A DNA stretch of 64,000 nucleotides from Flavobacterium chilense (GTDB lineage: Bacteria > Bacteroidota > Bacteroidia > Flavobacteriales > Flavobacteriaceae): assembly GCF_001602525.1 (NCBI RefSeq), contig NZ_LSYT01000012.1:1-64000 (forward strand). The letters are read 5' to 3'. Shown in pieces: positions 51,584 through 59,597 of the stretch. A program made the position numbers and the translations under genes. Numbering within the stretch: position 1 is the stretch's first letter; each line of letters begins with the position of its first letter. The notes under the pieces are model-generated. The model saw only the letters and a program-made list of their open reading frames with translations, did not search any database and was not told where the DNA came from.

Positions 51584-52537
51584 TTAAAGAGATAAAGTAA
51601 CGGTTGTTTTTGTAATAAGATCTTTTGTTTCGTCTAGTTTTGAAGGCGTTATTTTTATTTCAAATAAACTTTCCTGCATTTCATAATCCGGATATGCTGT
51701 CGCAATATTGCCGTAAGCGCCTAATTGTTTTATGGTAGAAACGGTTCCTTTTAGATCTTCTTTTTTATAAGGAACATGAACCGTGATTTCCTGACCTTGT
51801 TTGAATTTTGCTAACTTATTTTCGGGTATGGTAAAACGAAAATAAGTGCTGTTCTCAATGTAGCCATTAAATAAAGTATAACCCGGCAGGGCAAGTTCGC
51901 CAAGATTTAGTGTAATGGTTTCGATACTCATATTTTGCGGAGCAATAATATAACGTTCCTTATCAGCAGTTTCGACTTCCTGTAAAGCGCCAAGAGCTCT
52001 GTCTTGTTGTCCCAAAGCCATAGTTTGCTGTTCAATACGGGCTCCTTTTTTTGCATCATCCAATTCTGCAATTACGGCGTTATATTGCGCTTGGGCTCCC
52101 TGGTATTTGGCAAAAGTTTCATCATAGGTTTGTTGCGAAATCAAAGAGTCTTTAAGCATGTTTGTTAATCGCTTGATAGATTTCTGAGCAAATTCATATT
52201 GCTCTTTTAGACCCATCTTTTTGGCTTCAAGTTGTTTGATTTGATTTTCGGTAGCGCCTTTTACAGCCATTTTATATTGTGCTTTGGCAGATGTTACGGC
52301 GCCTTCGGCCTGGCTTTTTTTAGCATCTACTTCCGGAATATCAAGAATAGCCAGCGTGTCTCCTTTTTGAACAAGATCTCCTTCTTTGACAAATATTTTT
52401 AAAATCTTGCCGGGTACTTTACTAACAACGGCAATTTGTTCCTTTTCTATTTTTCCCTGAATTATATTCTCTTTTTTATCTTTTTGACAACTGATAAAAA
52501 CGAAAATGAAACCGATTATGATAATTGCTTTTTTCAT
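51584..52537 (-). CDS. HlyD family periplasmic adaptor, lipoprotein
   Basis: 317 residues. The signal peptide has a lipobox (VFISC, Cys17), so it is membrane-anchored by lipid. A biotinyl-lipoyl-like half domain (VSKVPGKILKIFVKEGDLVQ) leads to a long coiled-coil hairpin (about 75-185, TENQIKQLEAKKMGLKEQY, QQTYDETFAKYQGAQ). A beta-barrel domain follows. It connects the inner-membrane permease to the outer-membrane TolC channel. Gaps of 2 and 11 bases to its neighbours show one operon. Confidence 0.93.
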   Translation of the reverse strand: MKKAIIIIGFIFVFISCQKDKKENIIQGKIEKEQIAVVSKVPGKILKIFVKEGDLVQKGDTLAILDIPEVDAKKSQAEGAVTSAKAQYKMAVKGATENQIKQLEAKKMGLKEQYEFAQKSIKRLTNMLKDSLISQQTYDETFAKYQGAQAQYNAVIAELDDAKKGARIEQQTMALGQQDRALGALQEVETADKERYIIAPQNMSIETITLNLGELALPGYTLFNGYIENSTYFRFTIPENKLAKFKQGQEITVHVPYKKEDLKGTVSTIKQLGAYGNIATAYPDYEMQESLFEIKITPSKLDETKDLITKTTVTLSL

Positions 52538-52548
52538 AAATAGAAATT

Positions 52549-53934
52549 TTATTTAGATAGTTTTTTTGATAAATCTCCGGTAGCGATGATAGTTTCGATA
52601 GCAGATAAGCGTTGCTCTATTAAAGTGGTTGTTTTGTTTACTGATGCTTTATAAGAGTCATTTTCTGCTTCAAGCCGTTCCGAAACATTGATCAGACCTT
52701 CTTTGTATTGCTTGATTGCCAGATTCAGGTTATTACCGGCTACTTTTTCCTGCTGTTGTGTAATGTCTATTTTTTGAGTTAATACCGTATAGTCAACAAG
52801 ATTTTTCTCCAGAAGCAATTCTAGTTTTTCTTTTGTATCATCAATTTGGTTCTGAACCTGCTCAATGTTTATTTTAGCTTCATGAACTTTGTGTTTTCGT
52901 TCAAAACCAGAAAAAACTTCCCATTTCATAGCGGCACCTACAACCCAGTTGTTACTTATAGTTACTTCGTTTAAACCCAGATACAATGCCTCGTTGATTC
53001 CGGTAATAACAGGTGTTGTAGCATTGGCATTAAACAAACTCGAATAAGAAACACCTCCAAAAGCACCTAGAGTAGGTAAATAAGTGCCTTTTTCTTTTTT
53101 TAGCAGATATTCATAAGCGGTTTTGAACGATTCTAAGGCTTTTATTTCTTGTTTATTCTGAGTGCTTAACTTTTCATCCGCAATCAGATAAGGAACCAAA
53201 TTATAGTGAACATTCTCAATTTCGTTTACCGAATAACCGGTGAGATACTGAATCTTTTTATAGACCAACTTTCGTTTTCCGTCTAATTCAATTTTTTTTG
53301 AAGCTAATTCCAGAGAAGCCAGTTTTATTTTATCTCTGTCATACGGAACTGCAAGTCCTTGTTCTATAGCTTTTGTGACGCGTTTGGTTTCAGTGTCCAG
53401 TCTGTTTTCGCTGTCTTTTATTAGTTTTTCTATTTGTTTTAAAAGTTCAAGCTGATCAAATGTATTGATAACATCTTTTATGATTTGATCTTTTTCGGAT
53501 TCTTTTAAGAACTCGGTTCCTTTGGTTTTTTCCTGTATAGCTTTGGCTCCGTTAGGAATTTGCATTCCGCTAAAAAGAACCGTTTTTGCCATTACACTTC
53601 CATTGAAAATGTTTCCATAGTTTTTAAAAGCAGTTTTTCCGTCAAATAACGGATAATTCACAATAGGAATGGTAGCCGTAGGCAGATCGACAGTTAGTTT
53701 ATTGTCAAAATAAGAGTAAAGTGCACTGGCTTCAATGGTTGGAATGTATTTATTCCAGACTCCCTTTTCCTGAAGATTTAGTTTTTCGATATCTAAATCC
53801 TTGTTTTTTAATGAAGCACTTTTTTCTATAGCCTTATTTATAGCATCTTCCAGGGTTGTAGAAACTTCGATCTGGCTATAGCTGTAATTTAGAAAAAGAA
53901 AGAAAATGAAAATAGGTAAATGTTTTCTCATCAT
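52549..53934 (-). CDS. TolC family outer-membrane efflux protein
   Basis: 461 residues from Met at 53934; the adjacent Met at 53931 is an equal choice, and 12 further upstream codons precede the signal peptide and are rejected. Signal peptide HLPIFIFFLFLNYSYS. Two OEP repeats of long helices (LEDAINKAIEKSASLKNKDLD; LELLEKNLVDYTVLTQKID; LAIKQYKEGLINVSERLEAE) form the trimeric channel-tunnel. It is first in the operon with the HlyD and ABC-2 genes. The long divergent intergenic region upstream should hold its promoter, but no clear box was found. Confidence 0.92.
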   Translation of the reverse strand: MMRKHLPIFIFFLFLNYSYSQIEVSTTLEDAINKAIEKSASLKNKDLDIEKLNLQEKGVWNKYIPTIEASALYSYFDNKLTVDLPTATIPIVNYPLFDGKTAFKNYGNIFNGSVMAKTVLFSGMQIPNGAKAIQEKTKGTEFLKESEKDQIIKDVINTFDQLELLKQIEKLIKDSENRLDTETKRVTKAIEQGLAVPYDRDKIKLASLELASKKIELDGKRKLVYKKIQYLTGYSVNEIENVHYNLVPYLIADEKLSTQNKQEIKALESFKTAYEYLLKKEKGTYLPTLGAFGGVSYSSLFNANATTPVITGINEALYLGLNEVTISNNWVVGAAMKWEVFSGFERKHKVHEAKINIEQVQNQIDDTKEKLELLLEKNLVDYTVLTQKIDITQQQEKVAGNNLNLAIKQYKEGLINVSERLEAENDSYKASVNKTTTLIEQRLSAIETIIATGDLSKKLSK

Positions 53935-54486
53935 AATTTTGTTTCTGGAGTTATAGTAAATCTTAAACACTTTTTTGTAAGATATTCAAAAAGACAGATT
54001 TAAAGAGCGATAGGGGTATTTACAAAGTTAAGAATATTAATCTTACATGTGCTATTTTTGCAGAAAGTAATCTATGAGATTTTTTAAAAACACTTTTGAC
54101 CTGTTTATCTTGCTATACAGAAAGTTATAGTTAGTAGTTAGATATTTATATTTTTTTTATACCTTAGTCATCGTAATTTTTAATTAACATACTATTAAGA
54201 TAGTTATAGTGTGTTTATTCTAAAATCGCTTTAAAAGATTCTTACATTTAGTGAATGTTAGAAAACACTGCTTTTGGATTTTGAACCAATTTTTGAATCT
54301 GAAAGAACGTATTTAAATCAAAAACAAATGCCACAAAATCGACATAAATTAAAAAAGTAAACTTTGGATACAGCATATCAAATATTGGTTGCTGAAAAAT
54401 TGTGAATTATTGTTTAATATAAAATACGATTTGAGATTTAGGTTTCAAATTCAGCTAATATTGGCTTAATTTTTATTTTAGAGTTT
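53935..54486. other. 552-base divergent intergenic region without a recognised gene
   Basis: This is the largest gap in the window, very AT-rich, between the efflux operon (minus) and the porin gene (plus). A plus-strand box TATTTTTG at 54053-54060 is followed at 54074 by an 18-codon open frame reading MRFFKNTFDLFILLYRKL and stop, a possible tiny peptide or nothing. A small palindrome ACATT-tagtg-AATGT lies at about 54246-54260. No regulator gene, RNA structure or repeat could be established. Confidence 0.5.
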
Positions 54487-55638
54487 ATGATCAGATCTTT
54501 ACACTTAAAAATTGTTTTTGTCTTTCTTATATTTCCATTTTTTATAAATGCCCAAACTGCTGCTACAGATTCTCAGACAGATTCTGAAAGTGCAGTTAAA
54601 TATCCTCAATTTCAATTTAAAGGACTTTTACAAGCCAGATATTTGGAAAGTTTTGGCGATAATATCGATGTGTTAGGTGTGCATCATTCTACAGGAGAAG
54701 TTACCCAGAGTTCATTTGATATAAAAAGAATGCGTGTTGGTCTTAATACTAAATTAAGCAGCACTACCGAAGTTGTGATCTTGGTAAACCTGGCCGATTT
54801 TAAATCAGACCCAAAAGGAAAAGTCCTTGAAAATGCATACGGGAAATATACTTTTAGTAAATATATCGCTTTAACAGGAGGACAATTCAGACCTGCTTTT
54901 GGTATAGAAGAATTAGTACCTGTTGATATTATTAAATCATTTGATTTCTCGAATCAGTATTATGAGTTTGGAAAAAATGGCTGGACGAGTTTTCAAATTG
55001 GAGCTTCTGCAACGGGAGATTTTGACATTGGTAAAATTCCTGTAAGTTATGCAGTTTCTGTTCTGAACGGAAACGGGCGTAATCAGGAAATGGATAATGA
55101 CAACGGGAAACAATATGCTACACGATGGGTTTTTGGTTTGTCTAAAGAGCATAAAATAAATCTGGGTTTAAATGGTGGAATAGGAAAGCGATCTGATCAA
55201 AAAGTTTTTGCTTTGGGTGCTGATATTACCAGTGATTTTAAACTAACAGATCGATTTACGTTTGATTTACAAATAGAGTATAAGCAGGGAACCAATCATA
55301 ATTTATATTTCTCCTTGCCTGCAGATTCAAGAACTTCAAATGTTGCAGATTATCAAATGCGTGGAGTTTATTTCCTGCCTAATCTGAGATATGTGGTCGA
55401 TTATAAAAAATTAACCTCACTGGAGTTGTCCTGCCGATTTGAATCTTTTGATAATAATTATAAAATCAATTCAAATGTTCGTAAAACCTATACTCCTATG
55501 TTAAGTTTGGAGTTTGGTAAAGCTTATTTGGGACGTATAGAAATGGGGTTTGAAATTGACAGATATGATAAGAATGTTCCGGATACATCTTTTTATAATG
55601 ATGATTTATTCCTGATTCAGCTACAACTCCGACTTTAA
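54487..55638 (+). CDS. Porin (phosphate-selective porin O/P family)
   Basis: 383 residues. Signal peptide about 1-22 (FFINAQ), then the OprP/OprO-like pattern: PQFQFKGLLQARYLES, FDIKRMRVGLNTKLSS, YGKYTFSKYIALTGGQFRPAFGIEELVP, repeated amphipathic strands, and a C-terminal LFLIQLQLRL. It is an outer-membrane channel, not necessarily for phosphate in Bacteroidota. It is followed 21 bases later by an anion symporter on the same strand, so outer- and inner-membrane uptake of the same carboxylate-type anion is likely (inferred). Confidence 0.9.
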   Translation: MIRSLHLKIVFVFLIFPFFINAQTAATDSQTDSESAVKYPQFQFKGLLQARYLESFGDNIDVLGVHHSTGEVTQSSFDIKRMRVGLNTKLSSTTEVVILVNLADFKSDPKGKVLENAYGKYTFSKYIALTGGQFRPAFGIEELVPVDIIKSFDFSNQYYEFGKNGWTSFQIGASATGDFDIGKIPVSYAVSVLNGNGRNQEMDNDNGKQYATRWVFGLSKEHKINLGLNGGIGKRSDQKVFALGADITSDFKLTDRFTFDLQIEYKQGTNHNLYFSLPADSRTSNVADYQMRGVYFLPNLRYVVDYKKLTSLELSCRFESFDNNYKINSNVRKTYTPMLSLEFGKAYLGRIEMGFEIDRYDKNVPDTSFYNDDLFLIQLQLRL

Positions 55639-55659
55639 TATAATTTAATTCCTGTTTTT

Positions 55660-57090
55660 ATGAAAGAAGTAAAAATTCCTCAAACCTTGATTACACTTGC
55701 GGTTGGAATCGCAATTTGGCTTATTCCTGCTCCGGACGGTGTAAAAATTGAAGCCTGGCATTTGTTTGCCATTTTCGTAGCAACAATTCTAGGGATTATC
55801 CTAAAAGCGGCTCCAATGGGAACGATGTGTATGATTGCCATTGCTCTGACTGCTTTGTCGCAGGTTTTGGCTCCGGGAGAAGCTGGAAAATCGATCACAC
55901 TGGCTTTAAGAGGTTTTGGTGATAAAGTGATCTGGCTTATAGGTATTTCGTTTTTTATCGCAAGAGGATTTATTAAAACAGGTTTAGGAAACAGAATTGC
56001 TTTTTTGTTTATTCGAATATTCGGAAAAAGTTCGTTGGGTCTTGCTTATGGTTTAGGTTTGGCAGATTTGGTTCTGGCTCCTGCTGTACCAAGTAATACA
56101 GCGAGAGGAGGAGGAATTATTTATCCTATTATGAAGTCGATGTCAATGAGTTTTGGTTCAATGCCAGATCAGCCGGAAACTCATAGAAAATTAGGTTCTT
56201 ATTTAACGTTGAGTAGTTATAATGCCAATTTAATTGCTTCGTCTATGTTTCTAACCGGAACAGCGAGTAATCCCATGTGTCAAAAATTTGCCCTTAATTT
56301 AGGAATTAAAATTAGTTGGATTTCCTGGGCAACGGCTGCCATAGTTCCCGGTTTAGTGTCCTTTTTTGTGATTCCGTTTGTATTGTATAAAATTTATGCG
56401 CCTGAACTTAAAAAAACAGGTGATGCTCCTCAAATTGCAGCTCAAAAGTTAAAAGAAATGGGGCCAATAAGTCGCAACGAATGGATGATGTTGCTGACTT
56501 TCTTTATTTTGTTGTTCTTATGGATGACAGGTGATTTGTTTTCTATTGATGCTACTACAACTGCCTTTATTGGTTTGGTCATTTTGCTTCTTACCTCGGT
56601 TTTAACCTGGGATGATGTCAAAGCCGAAAAAGGGGCGTGGGACACCATTGTTTGGTTTTCGGTTTTGGTAATGATGGCAAGTTCGCTAAATGAACTGGGA
56701 TTTATAGGCTGGTTTAGTAATTTGGTAAAAGCTGAAATTGGTGGACTGAGCTGGCAAATGGCTTTCCCGATTATAGTATTAGTGTACTTTTTTAGCCATT
56801 ATCTGTTTGCAAGTGCAACCGCACACGTGGCAGCCATGTATGCGGCGTTACTTGGAGTAGGAGTTTCTCTTGGAATTCCGGGATTATTGTTAGCTTTTAT
56901 GCTGGGTTTTGTGGGATCACTTTACGGAACTTTAACACATTATGGTCATGGTCCGGCGCCTGTTTTCTTTGGGAGCGGATATGTTGACTTAAAGAGTTGG
57001 TGGGTTAAAGGTTTGGTAACCGGTTTAGTGATGCTCTTTATTTATATGGTAATTGGAGGATTATGGCTCCGAATTATTGGTTATTTTTAA
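55660..57090 (+). CDS. DASS family anion symporter/antiporter (CitT-like)
   Basis: 476 residues with 12 or more hydrophobic helices. Family signatures are APAVPSNTARGGGIIYPI (helical hairpin with the SNT motif), LTGTASNPMCQKFA and the second-half SATAHVAAMYA and HYGHGPAPVFFGSGY. This is the DASS/SLC13-like CitT group that carries citrate, succinate, malate, 2-oxoglutarate or tartrate across the inner membrane with sodium or by exchange. Substrate not decided from sequence. Its partner porin precedes it. The stop codon is 2 bases from the convergent GNAT-like gene with no terminator between. Confidence 0.93.
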   Translation: MKEVKIPQTLITLAVGIAIWLIPAPDGVKIEAWHLFAIFVATILGIILKAAPMGTMCMIAIALTALSQVLAPGEAGKSITLALRGFGDKVIWLIGISFFIARGFIKTGLGNRIAFLFIRIFGKSSLGLAYGLGLADLVLAPAVPSNTARGGGIIYPIMKSMSMSFGSMPDQPETHRKLGSYLTLSSYNANLIASSMFLTGTASNPMCQKFALNLGIKISWISWATAAIVPGLVSFFVIPFVLYKIYAPELKKTGDAPQIAAQKLKEMGPISRNEWMMLLTFFILLFLWMTGDLFSIDATTTAFIGLVILLLTSVLTWDDVKAEKGAWDTIVWFSVLVMMASSLNELGFIGWFSNLVKAEIGGLSWQMAFPIIVLVYFFSHYLFASATAHVAAMYAALLGVGVSLGIPGLLLAFMLGFVGSLYGTLTHYGHGPAPVFFGSGYVDLKSWWVKGLVTGLVMLFIYMVIGGLWLRIIGYF

Positions 57091-57092
57091 AA

Positions 57093-57404
57093 TTAAATCC
57101 TGATTCCCGGAGGTAATAACTCTTTGTATTTTGGATTTTTTTTGATGAATAACACAATTTTTGGGTGGATAGGCATTAATCTGAATTTCTTTTCAGTGAC
57201 AATTTCCATAATGTTTTTTAGTAATAAATCAATTAATGATTGATTTTCAAAGCCTTCTGGTGTATTTATTTTAGTTAAGAAGATTTTTTTTTCCTGAAAT
57301 GAATACTCTACAGAGAGTAATCCTTCAGGGACTATGGCTTCAAATTGTCTTGCAAAAGTGTTGTCTTTGATTTCCATAGTTTCAATAGGTTCCATATTAG
57401 TCAT
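57093..57404 (-). CDS. Small GNAT-like protein (YjdJ/COG2388-type N-acetyltransferase fold)
   Basis: 103 residues. The order of elements follows COG2388 small GNAT proteins: FEAIVPEGLLSVEYSFQEKKIFLTKINTPEGFE, then a helix, then KFRLMPIHPKIVLFIKKNPKY, matching their LxPxCPFVxxYIxxHPEY ending. The acetyl-CoA pyrophosphate loop (normally RGxGxG) reads GFENQSLI, so cofactor binding is doubtful, and the usual Cys of CPF is absent. It may be a non-enzymatic relative. No partner is obvious. An alternative start is the Met at codon 4. Confidence 0.7.
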   Translation of the reverse strand: MTNMEPIETMEIKDNTFARQFEAIVPEGLLSVEYSFQEKKIFLTKINTPEGFENQSLIDLLLKNIMEIVTEKKFRLMPIHPKIVLFIKKNPKYKELLPPGIRI

Positions 57405-57696
57405 GTTTTTTTGGTAGGTTTAAAAAAAAATAATAGAAAAAGAACGTTCGCAGCATTATTTAAAAGATCTTGGAATGATATTTAAATAATGGTTAAATTG
57501 ACTGCAAAGGTAATCATTTGATTCTCAATATGAAATTATTTTTTAATACCGCTGCAGTTGCTTGTATTAGCAGGCTTTTTTGCGATTTTATTAGATTCAA
57601 AAAATAATTGTGGTGTAAGATTTGCAGTGTATATTGTTAAAAAAAGTAATTTTAACGTGAAATTAAAATCTGTAATCTTAATTCTTCTTCTGCCAA

Positions 57697-58356
57697 ATGA
57701 GTAAAATTCCTGTATATTTTATGCCTGGCCTGGCGGCTAGTCCGGCTATTTTTGAGCGAATCAAATTAGATGAATCTGTTTTTGAAATGTGTTTGCTGGA
57801 ATGGGAAATTCCGCAGCCAAAAGAATCATTGTCTGATTATGCACTGAGAATTTCAAAGAAAATCAAACACGAAAATCCGGTTTTAATTGGTGTGTCTTTT
57901 GGTGGTATTTTGGTGCAGGAGATTTCAAAACATATCAAAGCCCGAAAAGTAATTATTATTTCGAGTGTCAGAAGTAATGCCGAATTTCCAAGAAGAATGA
58001 AAATTGGAAAAACTACAAAGGCTTACAAACTGATTCCGATGAAGTTGATTTTGAATATTGAGAATCTCGCTAAATATTCTTTTGGGGAGAAAGTCAACAA
58101 AAGAATTAAATTATACGAGAAGTTTCTGGCTGTACGTGATCTTAACTATCTCCAATGGGCTGTCGAGTCTGTTATTTTATGGAACCGAAATCAGATTGAT
58201 GAGAAGGTAATTCATATTCATGGAGATAAAGATGATGTTTTTCCTATAAAATATATTAACAGTTGCATTGTGGTAAAAGGAGGAACTCATATCATGATCC
58301 TGAATAAGTACAAATGGCTGAATGAGAATTTACCTTCTATTATATTAGAGGATTAA
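57697..58356 (+). CDS. Alpha/beta hydrolase, cytosolic
   Basis: 219 residues, no signal peptide. Short alpha/beta hydrolase: PVYFMPGLAASPAIFERI at the start, nucleophile elbow GVSFGGILVQ, acidic residue in IHGDKDDVFP and His in KGGTHIMIL. It resembles small esterase or thioesterase-like proteins of Bacteroidota. The substrate is unknown. It is a single gene; no TAnnTTTG box was recognised upstream, and the REP-like copy D lies downstream. Confidence 0.85.
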   Translation: MSKIPVYFMPGLAASPAIFERIKLDESVFEMCLLEWEIPQPKESLSDYALRISKKIKHENPVLIGVSFGGILVQEISKHIKARKVIIISSVRSNAEFPRRMKIGKTTKAYKLIPMKLILNIENLAKYSFGEKVNKRIKLYEKFLAVRDLNYLQWAVESVILWNRNQIDEKVIHIHGDKDDVFPIKYINSCIVVKGGTHIMILNKYKWLNENLPSIILED

Positions 58357-58466
58357 TATTAATACTGCCCGGAAAAAAGTCAAAGGCTTTTGGGTTTAAA
58401 AGGTTACAACTTCGCTCAGTCTGATCGATTAAATAGCTAAATGTTTTTTTTGAAATCTAAAGCCTT

Positions 58467-58532
58467 AGCCCTGATAGGAGCGGTATCCTTTTATGGCGGG
58501 TTTCGCCATAAAAGATACAAGCGGATAGCAGG
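58467..58532. repeat. REP-like palindromic element, copy D (inverted)
   Basis: AGCCCTGATAGGAGCGGTATC then hairpin CTTTTATGGCG-ggtt-TCGCCATAAAAG, then ATACAAGCGGATAGCAGG. This is the reverse orientation of copies A, B and C. Confidence 0.8.
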
Positions 58533-58554
58533 AAATAGCTCCGGATTAAAAATA

Positions 58555-58589
58555 AAAAATCCCAAACTCTTTTGGAATTTGGGATTTTA
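58555..58589 (-). terminator. Terminator of the TPR membrane protein gene
   Basis: AAAATCCCAAA pairs with TTTGGGATTTT around CTCTTTTGGAA, 20 bases past the stop on the minus strand. Confidence 0.82.
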
Positions 58590-58608
58590 AATATTGAGAA
58601 TTTGAAGA

Positions 58609-59124
58609 TTAGATTTTCTTCATTTGTTCTTTCATCATTGAGATCTGCTCTTTTAACATTCCTTGTTTGTCTAACTTTTTAGCTTCGTTCAGTAAATTAG
58701 TTGCTTCAAGTTTTCTTCGGCGTGACATTGCAACTCCGGCAAGGTTTAATTTTGCTACTGCTAAATCCATATCCATTGATAGCCCAAGCTCGATTGCTTT
58801 TTTGAAATGTTTCTCAGCCTGGTTAATATTAGTTTGAGAAAGCATGATACCGTGAAGGTAATTAAAATACCCTTGTTGTTTTCTTACTAATGCAGCTTCA
58901 GGGTTCTTGATATATGCGAGCCATTTTTTAGCGCCTTCAAAGTCTTGTTTTCTTAATTTAAGGAAGGCTAAAAGGATAAATTCGTTTTTAAAGTAAAGAA
59001 AAATTGGAATAGCCGTCAATAAAATAAGGAAGATTCCGTTCCCGATATTACTTTCAGTAAATTGCCAGATGCCAGCAACTACAAGAAGTCCGGCTAAAAT
59101 AAGTTTAATATTTTTGTGAAACAT
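58609..59124 (-). CDS. Membrane-anchored TPR protein
   Basis: 171 residues. Two N-terminal transmembrane helices (about 6-22 and 27-46) are followed by helical repeats of TPR type (YFNYLHGIMLSQTNINQAEKHFKKAIELGL; AKLNLAGVAMSRRRKLEATNLLNEAKKL). A protein-interaction role at the inner membrane is expected, with the partner unknown. A perfect TATATTTG box lies at 59147-59154 on its strand. It is divergent from rpmH; the two promoters lie within about 70 bases. Confidence 0.82.
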   Translation of the reverse strand: MFHKNIKLILAGLLVVAGIWQFTESNIGNGIFLILLTAIPIFLYFKNEFILLAFLKLRKQDFEGAKKWLAYIKNPEAALVRKQQGYFNYLHGIMLSQTNINQAEKHFKKAIELGLSMDMDLAVAKLNLAGVAMSRRRKLEATNLLNEAKKLDKQGMLKEQISMMKEQMKKI

Positions 59125-59146
59125 AATAGATGTATATTTGTGATTG

Positions 59147-59154
59147 CAAATATA
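59147..59154 (-). promoter_or_regulatory. -7 box of the TPR protein gene
   Basis: TATATTTG on the minus strand, 22 bases before the start codon at 59124. Confidence 0.58.
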
Positions 59155-59188
59155 GTAAAATGAATTAAAAATATTTTTATTAAAGTAC

Positions 59189-59218
59189 TTGCCAGAAAAA
59201 AAAGTCTTTGTATATTTG
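59189..59218 (+). promoter_or_regulatory. Consensus promoter of rpmH
   Basis: TTG (59189-59191), 19-base spacer, TATATTTG (59211-59218). Exact consensus, 72 bases upstream of the start codon. Confidence 0.85.
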
Positions 59219-59290
59219 CACTCGGTTTTGGAATAACGATATTCAAAAACAGAAAAGAGATATTAGATACCATTTTAAAGATACAAAGCA

Positions 59291-59452
59291 ATGAGCAAAA
59301 GAACATTTCAACCATCGAAAAGAAAAAGAAGAAATAAGCACGGATTTATGGACAGAATGGCTTCTGCGAATGGAAGAAAAGTTCTAGCGCGTAGAAGAGC
59401 AAAAGGAAGACATAAATTAACTGTTTCTAGCGAGCCTAGACACAAAAAATAA
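59291..59452 (+). CDS. rpmH: 50S ribosomal protein L34
   Basis: 53 residues: MSKRTFQPSKRKRRNKHG, then FMDRMASANGRKVLARRRAKGRHKL and a short tail. This is the highly conserved L34, very basic, a late-assembly protein of the large subunit. It is short enough to be missed by length cut-offs. In many bacteria rpmH sits beside rnpA and dnaA; here it precedes carB instead, with a strong own promoter and a terminator after it. Confidence 0.97.
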   Translation: MSKRTFQPSKRKRRNKHGFMDRMASANGRKVLARRRAKGRHKLTVSSEPRHKK

Positions 59453-59471
59453 TGTTTCTATAAACATAAAT

Positions 59472-59503
59472 AAGGCGTTACTTTTTTAGTATCGCCTTTT
59501 TTT
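59472..59503 (+). terminator. Terminator of rpmH
   Basis: GGCGTTACT pairs with AGTATCGCC (one mismatch) around TTTTT, followed by TTTTTTTAT. Confidence 0.75.
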
Positions 59504-59597
59504 ATACCTTGTCGGTAAAAATTTTCTCAACATTCTAGTTTATAGCATACTAGGGATGTTTTTTAAAGTACTTATATAACTACACAATACATATACA

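Noticed and set aside
59094..59315. 73-residue minus-strand open frame between the TPR gene and rpmH
   Set aside because: It overlaps both promoters and rpmH antisense; no domain is recognisable.
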